Shown here: in pieces, positions 25,331-37,577 of the stretch
Numbering within the stretch: the first letter of the stretch is position 1
Layout: every line of letters begins with the position of its first letter
Source of the DNA: Gorsachius magnificus
Taxonomy: Eukaryota > Chordata > Aves > Pelecaniformes > Ardeidae
Reading direction: 5' to 3'
Assembly: GCA_034008185.1 (NCBI GenBank)
Contig: CM067081.1
Span: forward strand, 184,409,510-184,473,509
Length of the DNA stretch: 64,000 nt
Position numbers and translations under genes: made by a program
The notes under the pieces: model-generated
Seen by the model: the letters and a program-made list of their open reading frames with translations, nothing else
Database searches by the model: none
What the model was told of the DNA's origin: nothing

Positions 25331-28300
25331 CAGTATAAATTGGCACAATAGGATTCAGGTCAGCACAAGTGCACCAAGTTACGGCAGCTGAAGCAAACCC
25401 TGGAGTTGCATCTATAATGCCGGAGACAAACATAATGCATCCAAGTAAGATTTAACCATCCTCAACCAGTGTAAAGGATGAAATGTACTGAAAAATACCG
25501 TACTTCACATGTCTGGTTTGACAAAATCCACAGCACAAAATGGTGGTGCTGGTTACCAAACTAGACAAGCACAGCATGAAAACACTGTGATATCAACCAG
25601 ACAGCTCGTTAAAAAGGTAGGGTATATAATGTGCGATAAGGGACAAGATGCACCCACCTTTTCTCAGGGAAAAGGATGTTGCTTATCATTTTCTTAGTCC
25701 CAAAGTAACTGAAAGAGTTGAAGAAATAAATTGTACTTTATGGTGGGTTCTGGCAAGGGGACGAAGGAATGTTCCAGGGATTTTCAAAAGGAATTTATAC
25801 ATCCAGCTGATTCTTGAAAATATTCCAACAGAAACTTCTGGGTTTTAATTACACATAACAATGCTGTGCTTTTCCCCCTCATCAGCTTTTTACATAAACA
25901 CTACACACACTTCAGTCCAACTCAAAAGGTGTTTCCCTTCAAAATAAAAGCAGTGGATTTCAAATGCATTATTTTATTCTCTGATCTATAAGTGCAGTAC
26001 ATTTCCATTCTCTTTGCCTTGTCCACAGAAAACAACACCATGGAGGAGGTGTGGAGGGTCCATGCACCGGTTCCTCAGAGCCTTGCTTCCCTGCCGGGAG
26101 AAGGACAGGGACATTTCACTCTGTGGGATGCCGGCTCTATTTCTAGCTGCTGGTTCCTGAGCTGTCAAAGGGGCCATTTCTGGGACCACACTAACTTGTC
26201 CCTCTCAGTACACAATAGCCAGGAAATAACCCGCTCCCTTGACACCAGTCACAGACAGAAGATACAGGAAAGCTAACAGAAAACAGATGTCTGAGGGGTT
26301 GCCGAAAGTAGAGCTCAGGAGAGCTACTGTTCTGTGTTCAGAATAGAAAGGAGAAAGACTTGATGCCCCTCAAACCGCTGACTCGCAGGGAAATAAAACA
26401 AAGCACTCTGGGACTGAGAAATTCAATACAGATCTAAATCCATGAGTAGCAGCTGTGGAGGCAGATTCAAGACAAGGAACAATTCTAGGAAGGGCAAGAA
26501 AGACCTGTGTCTGATCCCCTAGAAAGAAATGCCAGGGTGCCAGTATCGGCGTGAGAAACATAACTTTGTTGGTTAAATGCTGTTTAGGAAGGTACTCAGG
26601 TCTGTCACTTGAATTCTTAGTAAGTACAAATAAAGTGAAGCTATAGATCATGAATTGTTCCCTTCTAGTCCTAATTAACTTTTTTTTCAGGATCATTTTT
26701 GAATGTTTAACATCAGTGCTAATAAGGAACATTTCCATGATCCATAGAATGATGAGGATGTAGAAAGGACAAAAGAAGAGGGGAAAGTTTTTCCTACCTG
26801 AGAGACTTTGCAGGAAGGAAAATCTATTACTTGCTACAGAAGGGTTTCTCTCAAAGTTACCTCACTTGAACCTGTCTCCTTCTCCTTCAGAGATCTGCAG
26901 GCCATGGGAGGTACAGTACCGCAGAGCCAACCCTCACAGCAGGGTTCTTCAGCAAACATTGCACAATTAGCCAAGTACAAGAGTGTGTTCAAAGTGCTTA
27001 CCCATTTCTGTAATGCTGTTTGACAGGCACGTCTAAAATCTTCTAGTGAAGAGCAACGTACTCTGAGTGGAATGAAACACTCCACATAATATCTGAAAAA
27101 AAGTAGTCTAGGGTAATATGCCTACTCCCTGTAAAACCTTGCCATGTGGTAATGGCTGGGGACACCAGCAATGGAGCTGGATCTGCCAACAGTTTTATTA
27201 AAGCTGAATTCCCATCTATCCTGATTCCTCTGAAAAACATGTCGTTGGTCACCTGCCCTTATGGCTTGGTTCCCATCTTGAAAGGGCAAGCAGTACATGA
27301 ATAAAAAACCATAGTAGCCCCTCACATACAGAAATCCTGAATGCAAAAGTTCTTTGATAACTTCACTAACACATATGTTTCTCTCAGGTTTTGACTTGCA
27401 TTTTATTATTATGGTTTCAAATGTTACGAAACTCATAAAAGGCATGACGGAAAGTACCCTGACATTCAAGCGCTCGCTTCTTCAGAAGTCGTTGTGCTGA
27501 AGAGCAGATTTTTAGAACATTTTCATCCAAAGTTTGGTAACTTCCTCGGGAACTAACTATACATCAGTATTTTTTGCTGTTGCTTGTTAGGAAACAAAAA
27601 AATTTATATAGCAATCTTGAATCATATGTACAGCTGAGAGGATCTACTCTGACAGGAATGAAAAATTATTTTGTATATCCTGCTTTCTCTGCGAACACAA
27701 AATCATTTCGCATCTATCTGTTTCAAAGGAAAACTACTGTACCTGTGTATTCTGCTTAAAGTGTAAATCAGGATTCTCCTCTCATTTGTATACATGTAAA
27801 TGAATTCTATCAAATTACTGAGTGTAAATCCAGTTAAAAGTCACAATTAAATTATGTTTGCAAAGTTAAATAGATTTTCTAAAAAAACCGCAAACCTCTA
27901 AAAATCAAGTCTTTACTCACTTTCTGTGGACAAGACTGTAATTCTACTACATCTTTAACTATTCAAGCAAATTATATCTTCTATGCACTTGATGTTGTGA
28001 GTGGTGTTTCTTAATGTGCTCACACATCATACTGGATTTCAACCAAAACAGCCTCTCCATCGGTGTAAAACTGAAAATAAATGGAACTGTCCCCACTTTA
28101 TGTATTTGTTAACAAGATCGGAGTCTGTTCCATGTTGCTGATAACGTTTCTGTGTTATTGTTTAACAATGACATATACGAAACACAAGTAACATTACAAA
28201 GTAGCTAAAGTAACTACCTTTTTTTTCAGGGAATTACAAAGAACTAGAAGAAAAAACACAGGCGAGCCTAAATACAGATTTTCTTCAACCTGTTAACCTT

Positions 28301-30667
28301 CTAATTCTCTTATTAAAACTCTACCAAAAACAGGAGACCAGGCATTTTGCAGAAAACAAAGCAAAAAAAAGAAGCGACAGGCCACCCATTAAATATGCTC
28401 CCTTTCAACTGCAGTAGCAAGGAGTGATCTACAGATACATATTAAAGCAATTTATATATAAAATATTATGAAAAATGATTGAAAAAAGGTTATTATTAAA
28501 AATATCTGTCTGTTGATATCCGATTACCTACATAAGCAGAGATCCAGCAGTAGTCATACAGAATGCTGTTAATTATTGAACTCTCTTTGATCTTAATTTC
28601 TTTCAAGTTACCCAGAAGGGCAAAATTCTACTCTATTTATAAGAGTATTCCCATTTGGTATTAATGGGATTATTTTGTTAGTTTGGGTAAAGATTCACAT
28701 ACAAGAACTTTCTCAAAGAATCTTAGACACAAATGCTTCCTGGCTTCTGTTTATTCCACTCAGCCGCTACAGAATTTCTTCGGTTTATTGAAGAATAAAT
28801 TTTCCTTTTTGGAATCAAATACTATTTTCAGATTTTTTTTTTTTTTTAAATCACTCAGACATGGTATCTGATTGTACTGTCAGATAAAAAGTTGCAGTAA
28901 GTCATAAGCATTGCAAGAATTGACACCCCAGGACTTGCAAAGTGCTCAGCAAGGTAGCTACAGCGTGTAACTCCACAGTGATGCTGAAATACTCTACGGT
29001 CTTTCAAAAGCCTGGAGAAACCTCTAAATGGTCACAAAAGACACTACAGAGATAAACAATTCATTTCCCCTGCACTCACGAGGTTTAATAATCTAGCCAC
29101 CACAGCAAAGTCACTAAGAACATGACACCAAAAAAAAAAAAAAAGAAGGAAGAAAAAAAACCCCAGTATATAGGCTAATGCATGAGTTACTTGCTCAAAT
29201 AGAGATATTGGGATTATAGTTTCATTTCTCATATTTACTCCTTTAATTAACAGCTTTTCCCTTACAACTTTGAGAAGAGAATATATGAATTTTTCATTAA
29301 AATAAGTTCTATTACGTGATAATAGCATTACTACATATCCAGCTTTACTATGTGTGGTCTTGCACTCAGCCTGAAACTAAGGCTAAAAATATGATGCCTG
29401 TGTACAGCAGTGAATGCTATAGGTGCCAGAAATATACATATGTTGGCATCTTGCCATCTCAATTATCAGGACAGGCATAATTACACACATGGTGAAAATG
29501 ACTAACTTAATCACTTCCATATGTGCAAAAAATAACAAAATTGTAGAGTTTTTACTTTCTTACTATAAGCAAGCAGACACGCTTTACAATAAACGAATGC
29601 TCACCTGCATTGGACTGAATTTGACCTGTTGCTTTTCAGTGAGAAGGTATGCAATCTCTACATTTAAAAAAAAAATCATTGGATAAAAAAATTGGATAAA
29701 ATGTCCTGACAACCAGGAATGGAATTGAGACCTCTGTGCTGCCTCTCAAACAACCTAAAATGGCTATTGTCTCTGATACGCTCTCCTAGACCCAGTGAAA
29801 CTTAAATTCCTTTCAAACCGTGGCCAGGCAGCAGTGGCAGAAGTGGAGATCCACCTGCTTGCAAGAGTCAGACATGCTCTAGAGAAGCCTCATTGATAAA
29901 ACACTAGCAGAGAAATGTGACTTTGGCCCTTTGACCAGCTGTGGAAATAGCTGAGTAGGATCCTTGCAGAGCTGCATCTCTGGATTCAAGCCATGCCACC
30001 CTCATAACGTTTCTTTTGAGTCTGGCTTAAGGGATGGTTCCTCTCAGCCCGTCATATTGGGTCTGTTTATTCTCTGTGGAGAGAAACATGCACCTCTAGG
30101 ACCTGCTGCATCTCATCCTACTATAGATGCTTAAAAGCACCCCAACTGTACTTTGATCTCTCCATTGACTATAAAGACACAGTGATTAAAATCAGGTGGA
30201 GATGCATACACAACAGCCATCTAAAACAGGCTCTCAGCATCCCTTTTCTTCACTCCAAGTAGGGGGAGATGTGGTGATGTGTCACAGCGAGGTGGGCAGA
30301 AGAGGTAGGAATACAGCCAATGCCAGACACCAGCCACACTACCCATCAAGTCCTCTTGTACTCCTGCAACCTTCTCCATTATCTGTTTTCTTAATATTTT
30401 TGTGGTCATAACTTTCACATTTACATTTCAGACACAAGTCTCTGTCTTCTACTCTGTCTCTCATGTGTGCTTTTCTCCCTGCCCTGTCCCCTGAATATTT
30501 GGTGAGTCGCTCAGACTGGAGGAGCCTTTTGCACACCAGAAGGAGAGCGAGACTGGGAGGCAGCCAGGGTTTGCTGCAGGATGGAAACCAAAGCTAAAAA
30601 GCTTTTAGCATCACTTGCGTTTAACTGTCTGTATAAGGCTCAAGCTGTCTGTGTTCTCCTCTTCTTG
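25331..30667. other. Intronic sequence without recognised genes
   Basis: No exon, RNA gene or younger repeat is recognised. The stretch includes AT-rich DNA at about 27.6-28.7 kb and an A-rich run at 29130-29160. The small frames on both strands have no domain features. Confidence 0.65.
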
Positions 30668-30776
30668 CTCTGAGCAACCTGATCTAGTTAGTGGTGTCCC
30701 TGCTCACTGCAGGGGGGTTGGACTAGATGACCTCTAGGGGTCCCTTCCAACCCAAAACATTCTATGATTCTATGAT
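30668..30776 (+). mobile_element. CR1 3' tail, about 109 bp
   Basis: This is a severely 5'-truncated CR1. It begins CTCTGAGCAACCTGATCTAG and ends with CCCTTCCAACCCAAAACATT plus the CTATGATTCTATGAT terminus. Its last 68 bases appear identical to the CR1 tail at 46163-46230, which suggests a young, shared subfamily. It is antisense to TMEM117 and lies 2.1 kb downstream of the 32917-33076 exon in gene order. Confidence 0.95.
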
Positions 30777-31108
30777 ACATCTGTCTGGGTTATGTCTAGC
30801 TGAAAAAAGGTAGCTTTCAGGGCAGAGATCACTCAGTCATTTATTTCTTTCTTATGCTCTACATAGGGCTTAGATAAATATTAAATTATAATAATAGTAA
30901 GAAGGCAAAGCTGTCCTTTACAATTATGTGGTTATTTTTCACAGCATTGAGAATGGGTTTCCAAACTCAATTGGTTTTCTCTTGTTGCTAAACACAGTAT
31001 TAATGCTACCACTCAGAGGGACAGAAAATGCCTGTACTCAAAAATCAGATGAGACTTCAACTGTGCTCTTAGCATCAGTCTCAAGCAGAAATTGCTTAAT
31101 ACGGAGCA

Positions 31109-31143
31109 TTTTTTCTTTTTTTTTTCTTTTTTTTTTTTTTTTC
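31109..31143 (+). repeat. Long T-rich (polypyrimidine) tract
   Basis: A run of T interrupted by a few C, with the longest pure stretch about 16 T. On the TMEM117 strand it reads as an A-rich tract. Confidence 0.85.
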
Positions 31144-32218
31144 TAATTATACCAGTTTGTTGCTAAAGCTTGTTAAGTTAGGGAAAAAAAAACCCAACCT
31201 GTGACACAGACCACACTATTAAAAAGAATTTCTAGCAACGTGTAGTTCTAAAGCATACTTCAGTCAAAGGATCATGATCCTGATGGTCTTCACTTGTGAC
31301 TTAATACTTTGCTGTCTTGAATTCACTGCAGTAGCAATGCAATGATGCTAGAACTGCACTGTAAATAAAGCATGCCAACAGAGCTGCACAGTCCTAATAA
31401 CTTTAAATAAATAAATAACTCCATCACACAAACATCAGTCAAAAATGCAATTAAAAAGAGCCTCTTGCTTTTTGCTGTAAAAATATGAAATAGTACCCAG
31501 GACAGTCTGTTTCAAATAAAATTCTTCCCTATATTCGGCAACTCCAAGGCCAAATACTGGAACTTCATTTTTCAAAGTCAAAAGAATGATTTAATAATTA
31601 TTTGGTATGAAGACAACTCTGTTTCTCTATCTTGCATACAATATACAATTCAGTATAGCCTGATACATCATGTATTTTCATTCATGCTTTCACTACAGCG
31701 CTGTGAAGTACAACCATTTATTATAAATTCTCTTGAATCTTTTTGAAACAGCAAACAAAATGTAAAATGCAAAGGAAGAGAAAAGAAAGCACCAGAAATC
31801 TTACTAAAAAGCAGTATTCCCTTTTTTATCCTCCTTGTTCTAACCATGAACTGCAGTGAGCACTGAACAGTGGTGGACACTGGTAAATAAAACTGAACTA
31901 TAGGACTTTATGCAGCTTTAATGTCCTAGTAGAGCAGTGATAAATTCTGAGTGCTACCACAGTGTCACCTCTATGATAATTACTCAAGCAATAGATATCC
32001 CATTAAAGAGAACTAAGTGTCTCAGAAAAGGTCTTTGCCAGCAGAGTCAGTTAGTAATATACTGAAGAGAAAGGACTCGTCAGTTCTTCTCAAATTTTTT
32101 GCTAAACTTCAGTTCAACAGTCTAGCGTGTCTAAGACTAATAGCAAAAGTCACTCGGGTCTTGGATGCTCCTTTTCCTTGCCTCAGCCCAAATGACCTAA
32201 TTCCTCACAGAGCACTGG

Positions 32219-32254
32219 GTGAGTTATTCACACGAGGTGAGTTATTCACACAAG
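32219..32254 (+). repeat. 18-bp tandem duplication
   Basis: GTGAGTTATTCACACGAG is followed at once by GTGAGTTATTCACACAAG, with one mismatch. Confidence 0.95.
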
Positions 32255-32916
32255 GCGTTTGAGAGAAATGCAAAGCGTGGAGCACAGTGTTGCATGAAGG
32301 AGGTTTTTGGCCACATACTTGTGACCCAGATTCCTTTCTTAACAGCTAGATTCACAGGAGCAGGCATCAGGCAGACTACAGGGCATCATCTCCCCAGTTC
32401 ACCTTGCTGGCAGAAGACATTACAGTACAAGGACCTGTCAGCAAAGACACCTTCATGTGAAAGTGGAAAGTGGAATCTTAATAGCAAACACTAATTGCCA
32501 TCTATTAAAATTCTATAACGTGTGTATGCCTTATATTGTAAATGCTTGAAATATGGAAGTATTTCTTATTTGGCCACATTTCTTTCATATTCCTAAGCTT
32601 TGAATATACAAAACAACTAGCTTCCGTTTCTTTTTCCATTTTTCATTTTTGCAGAAAACACCTTCTTATTTGGAAAGTCACGCAGTTCTTACCTGGTAGT
32701 TCAAGAAGAGAAATCAGCAACGTTTTCACAATAAAAGGCCAGCAGGCTTTTTGCAAAGTCACTGAGAATGGTGTTATAAAATGCCTCAACTAATAGAGAT
32801 TGCAAACCAGAAGTTTATTTACATTTATGTAGTCTTAGCTAAACACTGCTTGCTCTGGAGGAAATAGAGTGACTAAGCAGCCATAGCAGCTTGAATGAAA
32901 TATTAGGAGAGTGTAC

Positions 32917-33076
32917 CTGCATGACAATAAGAAGGTCAAACACCAAGATGAAAGAAGCCAAGAAGGCTCTTGAGACCTCGTCACTTGGCAGAAATCCACG
33001 ATTCAGCTTGTCCCAGCTGATCCAGTCAGTAGTGATGACAAGCACAACTACAGAGGTCAGAGTAAACAGAACTGTC
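32917..33076 (-). CDS. TMEM117: TMEM117 internal exon (transmembrane protein 117), 160 bp
   Basis: This exon encodes part of TMEM117, a poorly characterised multi-pass membrane protein conserved across vertebrates; human work has linked it to ER-stress-associated cell death. Read on the minus strand, the exon starts with a single G that completes a codon begun in the previous exon. It then gives 53 codons beginning TVLFTLTSVVVLVITTDWIS and ending FILVFDLLIVMQ. The two hydrophobic stretches (about residues 1-16 and 38-52 of the exon) look like membrane segments, separated by a polar loop with WDKLNRGFLPSDEVSR. I recognise the segment as nearly identical to the mammalian protein from memory. 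The exon is bounded by TTGCAG upstream and GTACAC downstream and ends exactly on a codon boundary (phase 0), matching the phase-0 start of the exon at 1458-1587. The frame stays open into both introns, so the splice sites, not stops, define the ends. Confidence 0.95.
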
Positions 33077-33100
33077 CTGCAAGGGAAAAAAAAAAAAAGT
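33077..33100 (-). promoter_or_regulatory. 3' splice site and polypyrimidine tract of TMEM117 exon
   Basis: On the minus strand an uninterrupted T13 run followed by CCCTTGCAG leads directly into the exon ending at 33076. This is a strong acceptor. The matching donor, GTACAC, is at 32911-32916 and has a non-consensus base at position +4. Confidence 0.9.
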
Positions 33101-35211
33101 TCAGAGAGAATACGACAGTAATGAAGATGCATCATTCTATTTTATCTGTCTTCTAGTGGTCAACTAGTGCTTTATCGGTACTTTTCCACTGATGAAGAGA
33201 TTGAAGAAAATTAAGTGTACAAACAAATCATTTAATTCAAAATGGGAAAGCAGTCAGCTGTATCCTTAGTAAAAAGAAACTTAGTAGCTAGTACTAAGCA
33301 TGTTGCAAAATTAGGCTGGAGTGTATCACTCTTGTTCTTCTCTCCGTATTTTGCACTGAAGACGCAAACCAATTAGTAAAATAAGAAAGAAGTAAACTGC
33401 AGTAATGTACGTACCAAGGATTGATCTAGGCCAAATTCAAACAAACAATTTGAGAGAACATTTTCTAAGGCACCAAAGACATTAGAACCTTTGAAAAGCC
33501 TTTTCTCAGCTGTAGGAGCTACAGGGCACTAACTGTGAAGTCTGATTTCTATATAGAAGCACACCTGTATGAAAGAAATTTTCACTGCACTAAATTAATC
33601 TTTAGTAAATTCTGGTGGTTGTAGAAAGACTTTGCTTTCCATCTCCTAAGATGTCCTTTGTACAAGTTTTCAACACATCTTATGGCATTTCTGAGAAGTC
33701 AGTGAAGAGTGAATTACAAAAGTTATAAAGCCTCCATATGAAAGCTATGAGAATTCCAGAATACACATTTGGCTAATTCATACAATTTTGCAATATGGTA
33801 TTTAAGAAAATATCTTTCTAAGTTATGCCTTCAAAATAGCTCTGCATTATTTCCAGCAGCACTTTGGTGATATCCTTCAGAGTTGGCAGCAATGACTGAT
33901 TCAATTCCTGGTTCTGTGGAAGCTGGCAAATGTAGCTGGTAATTTGGGGGTGAGCAAGGTTTCTCCCAGTAGCCATAGCTGTCGGTAAATCTGTGCTATA
34001 CTAGGAGCATATCAACATCTGAATGCACGCACACAGCTAAATAATTGTGGCAGGGTGGAGTTTTTTCTACAGCAATAAAGTCTCATTTTCTTCAGCTACT
34101 GAGGGCTGTAAAACAATGTGAAGAATATTTCCCATGACACTTCCAAACGGGACAAATGCTCAGAAGAGTGAAAGAAAAATCTGTACACCAGTAGTCACAG
34201 GCTACCAGTCTGTAGGCATTTCTTTTTGCACGTCAGCCTTGGCTGTGTCTGTGTAGGGAGGGAAAACAAATATGCACATTAGCAGCAGTGTACACATTTG
34301 GTCTCCTAAACATCATTCTTCTGTGGCACGATGGGCTGTGTTTCCTCACAATATAATGAGACACAAAATGACTTGATTGCTACCACCTTAACCTTTGAAC
34401 ATTTATTTTTATTCTTAATAAATAAATTCAGTTATAGTCAATGGTCTGGCTGGCACCATAACAGTATCCCTTGAGTGCATTACCAGTATCTGGGCCAGAA
34501 AGAAACGAATGAGGCGTATTAGACTTAATTAGACCTAAGCAATATTCAAGCCTGCTTATCCCCAAAACATTTGCTTAGCTACCATCTCACCTGTCAGTAC
34601 CTGAACCTGGTGGACTTTTCTACAGGCCCCACTTTGGCATACACCCAGAATGACTTACTTCGGAACGGCAATTCATTATGGTGCTTCTCTCATGCATATA
34701 GTCTCCTGAAACCCACAAAAGTGGGTTTTCCCACCTATTTCACCTTCATATCTGAAATTCACACAGACATAAGTGTTCTCACTTTAGATGAGAAGTTCTC
34801 CAGAAAGCACAGTCCTAAGTGCTTGTCTGCAGGCCCATGCAGACTGCCCTGGACTGATTTGCACTGATTTTCCTCATCCTTATGCTGAGGAACCCACATC
34901 TCCTGATGCATGGACAGTTTAGAAACTAATTCAAATCTGTGTAGTTTGCTGTGGAAAACATGTACCCAGAAGTTATGCTCAACACTATTCTGCTTCAGTC
35001 CTCTTGAATTATGCATTTGTGTTTTGGAGCAAGAGTTCAAAACATGGAAGGTCAGACTTTGGCATGTATGCCAACAAAGGCAGACATATTTTTATGCATG
35101 CTTCATCAGCATGCATGTAAAGACCAACGTGTGTGCTCAAACCCTGATTTCCTTGAGGAAATGCACATGTACTTAAAAAACCTCTTCGTTATTCATTCTG
35201 AAATGTCAAAT

Positions 35212-35225
35212 GGGGGGGGGGGGGG
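35212..35225 (+). repeat. G14 homopolymer
   Basis: Fourteen consecutive G residues lie in an otherwise AT-rich stretch. The length may be unreliable in the assembly. Confidence 0.85.
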
Positions 35226-37546
35226 AGCAGAAAATGGGCTACTAATAGCATAATAAAATGTGAAACCAATAAAAAAGGTTAGAAACAGACTTTTGAAATG
35301 GTTGCATTAAACAGCATAATTAGCACTCAAGTTGGATTTTTGACCTATGATACTGGGACTAAGCAAGACATTCAATACATGCTTTTGGACTTATTATAAA
35401 CTGAGTTTGTCTGGGTTAGAGTTCAGTTCACTTCTTGTGAAAGTACAGCATTGCACCAGTGTCCTGGGGATTAAGAGAAGAAACTGAGGATTTCATTTAG
35501 CTCGACATAACTTGTATCAGATGAGCCAATGTGAGCTACCCTGCAATATTTAGGTCAGTGTAGTTTGTCCTTTATTCTGCAATACACATTACTGAGAAAG
35601 AGCTAGGCCATCAAACATCAAACAATCCACCGCATTACTGACAGGACCTCTTCGTCTTCTGCTTACGGAAGGGCTATGAGGGGAAAGGCAAGAAAGGATT
35701 GACTCTTCTGTGTACCAGACATTAAGAAATGCAACTTCTTTCTCTATTTCACAGAGGAAATACACTTTTATATTTCACTTCTAACTCTAGCTTGCTGTAT
35801 TGAAAGATTATGTGCCCTGGGCACCTGTTCAACTACAATAACACACATTTTAAAACCTAGCCCATACTTTTCAAGATACAAGGTTTCTATGAAGAATAAA
35901 AATTAAAAAAGTCTGCAAAAAAACACAGTCCAGGCCAATTGCATACTGAGAAGTTAAAATTATTAGGTAGGTCCAGAAAAGTCAGTACTGTGCTTATCAC
36001 TGCCAGTGATGATCTAAAATCCCCAGTTCTACACTGAACTGAGGGAAAGCTTGAAGAGAGGACTTTTTGCTCTCAAGAAGCAGGTAATTTTTCAGACAGT
36101 ATCTCTACGATCTTTGATAGCCAGGACAGAGTTTGGTCTTGAATTTGTCAAACCAAGTCACTCATGCCAAACTGAATCCACACTGTTGGCCCTCATTTGC
36201 CAATAGAACATTAATTTTGTCCTCACTCTCTTAGCAAGGGGCAAAACAGATGTCTTTGGCTTCTGCACCTTTCCACAACAGCACTTTCCTGGATCATAAG
36301 CTTTGATCAAGCTGACCAACCACTTAGCATCTATCACCCAGCTTATTACATACTATGAGAGGTTATATACAACAGGGGCCAGAAGCCTGAGCAGATTCTT
36401 TTCATTGGTGGTGGCTGCAGACAATCTCTCATGGCAGGCAGGGAGTCATAACCTCAACTTTGCAGTCTCTATCATGCAAAAATGCCATTTCTGGAGGAGA
36501 AAGGCCGTGGCACCTCATTTTCCTCTACACTACTACAATCGGTAGTAAGTACCAACCAACCACATGCAACAGGCCATCTTCAACAAACTATGCCAAGTAC
36601 CTGGCATGAATTTTACCTACCATGTCTCCACACTGTCATTCTAGTGTTCAAGAACATAGATATCATCCCCTGAAGTTTGGACAACCCAACCCTAGGCAAG
36701 TTGTTTGGAAAGCACTTAGAGGTGGGGAAATTCAGAGCTGGTGAGTTACATCACCAGGCACATGCTCCCATCACAGGTGTCATCCAGAGCTTTGCTCTGT
36801 GGGATCTCTTGAACATTGCAAAAGTCTGAGATGCTGGACACATGATTCTTCTGTTTGCTGAGTGGAGGTCATAGTCATGTGAATAGAAAAAGGCTGTAAC
36901 TGTGGCATAATGCAGACCCTGGTGGGTAACGGGTTTGCATGAAATGTTTAGAAAATAGGGCATCTTTGATTCAGGGCAGTCCAGTATAGAGGTACTGACC
37001 TGCACTGCAGGCAGTGCTGCGTATTCCCTGCTGCCTCTGGAGAATTATTTTTTATATGCCCATAAATTTCACAGCATGTTCAAAGAGCTTGCACTGGGCT
37101 GCATTGCGATGAGGTCCACAGACGTCATTTGTTCACCTAGATACAAGCTTCTTAAACCCTGGGCACGTTAAGCTGGCATGCAGTGCACTGCATGGCTTCT
37201 GCTAAAGAAGGAATTCTGCTAACAGGACCGGCACTGGAAACAGCGGGCTTCATTTCACTGTCAGAGTCCATACATACCTACCTTGCCCACACATGCAATG
37301 GCCATTGTGAATATTATCTCAGCCCTATTTCTGCCTGTTGAGCTGAAAATATCACACCCTTCTCTTAAACACCTCTCTCTCTGTCAAAAATCACAAAAAA
37401 ATTCTCCCCAGACCTCCTGTCTCTCTGCCCCTTGTATACAACGCCTGAGCTGTCACTTGGCACATGATGAGCAGAGATCAGGCTAGACTTTCCTACTGAT
37501 TCTTCAAATAAAAATCCTGTTGTAAAGGAAAGTAGCTCTTCATCAT

Positions 37547-37577
37547 CCCACCCCCCACCCCCCCCCCGCCCCGCCCC
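37547..37577 (-). repeat. G-quadruplex candidate, five G tracts on the minus strand
   Basis: The minus strand reads G4-C-G4-C-G10-T-G6-T-G3, with single-base linkers throughout. This is an ideal quadruplex-forming pattern, and it lies on the sense strand of the TMEM117 transcript. It also includes a GGGGCGGGGC GC-box-like core. Confidence 0.85.

Larger units (their letters stand above)
30777..32916. other. Intron start, downstream of the TMEM117 exon
   Basis: This follows the donor GTACAC at 32911-32916. It holds a long pyrimidine tract at about 31109-31143 and an 18-bp duplication at 32219-32254. No genes are recognised. Confidence 0.65.

Noticed and set aside
31080..31145. T-rich tract as a retrocopy poly(A) tail on the minus strand
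   Set aside because: The adjacent sequence does not resemble any gene, and the tract is interrupted by C, as in simple sequence.
32839..33135. 98-codon minus frame as a complete small protein
   Set aside because: Only 32917-33076 is coding; the ends are intron read-through on both sides of clear splice sites.
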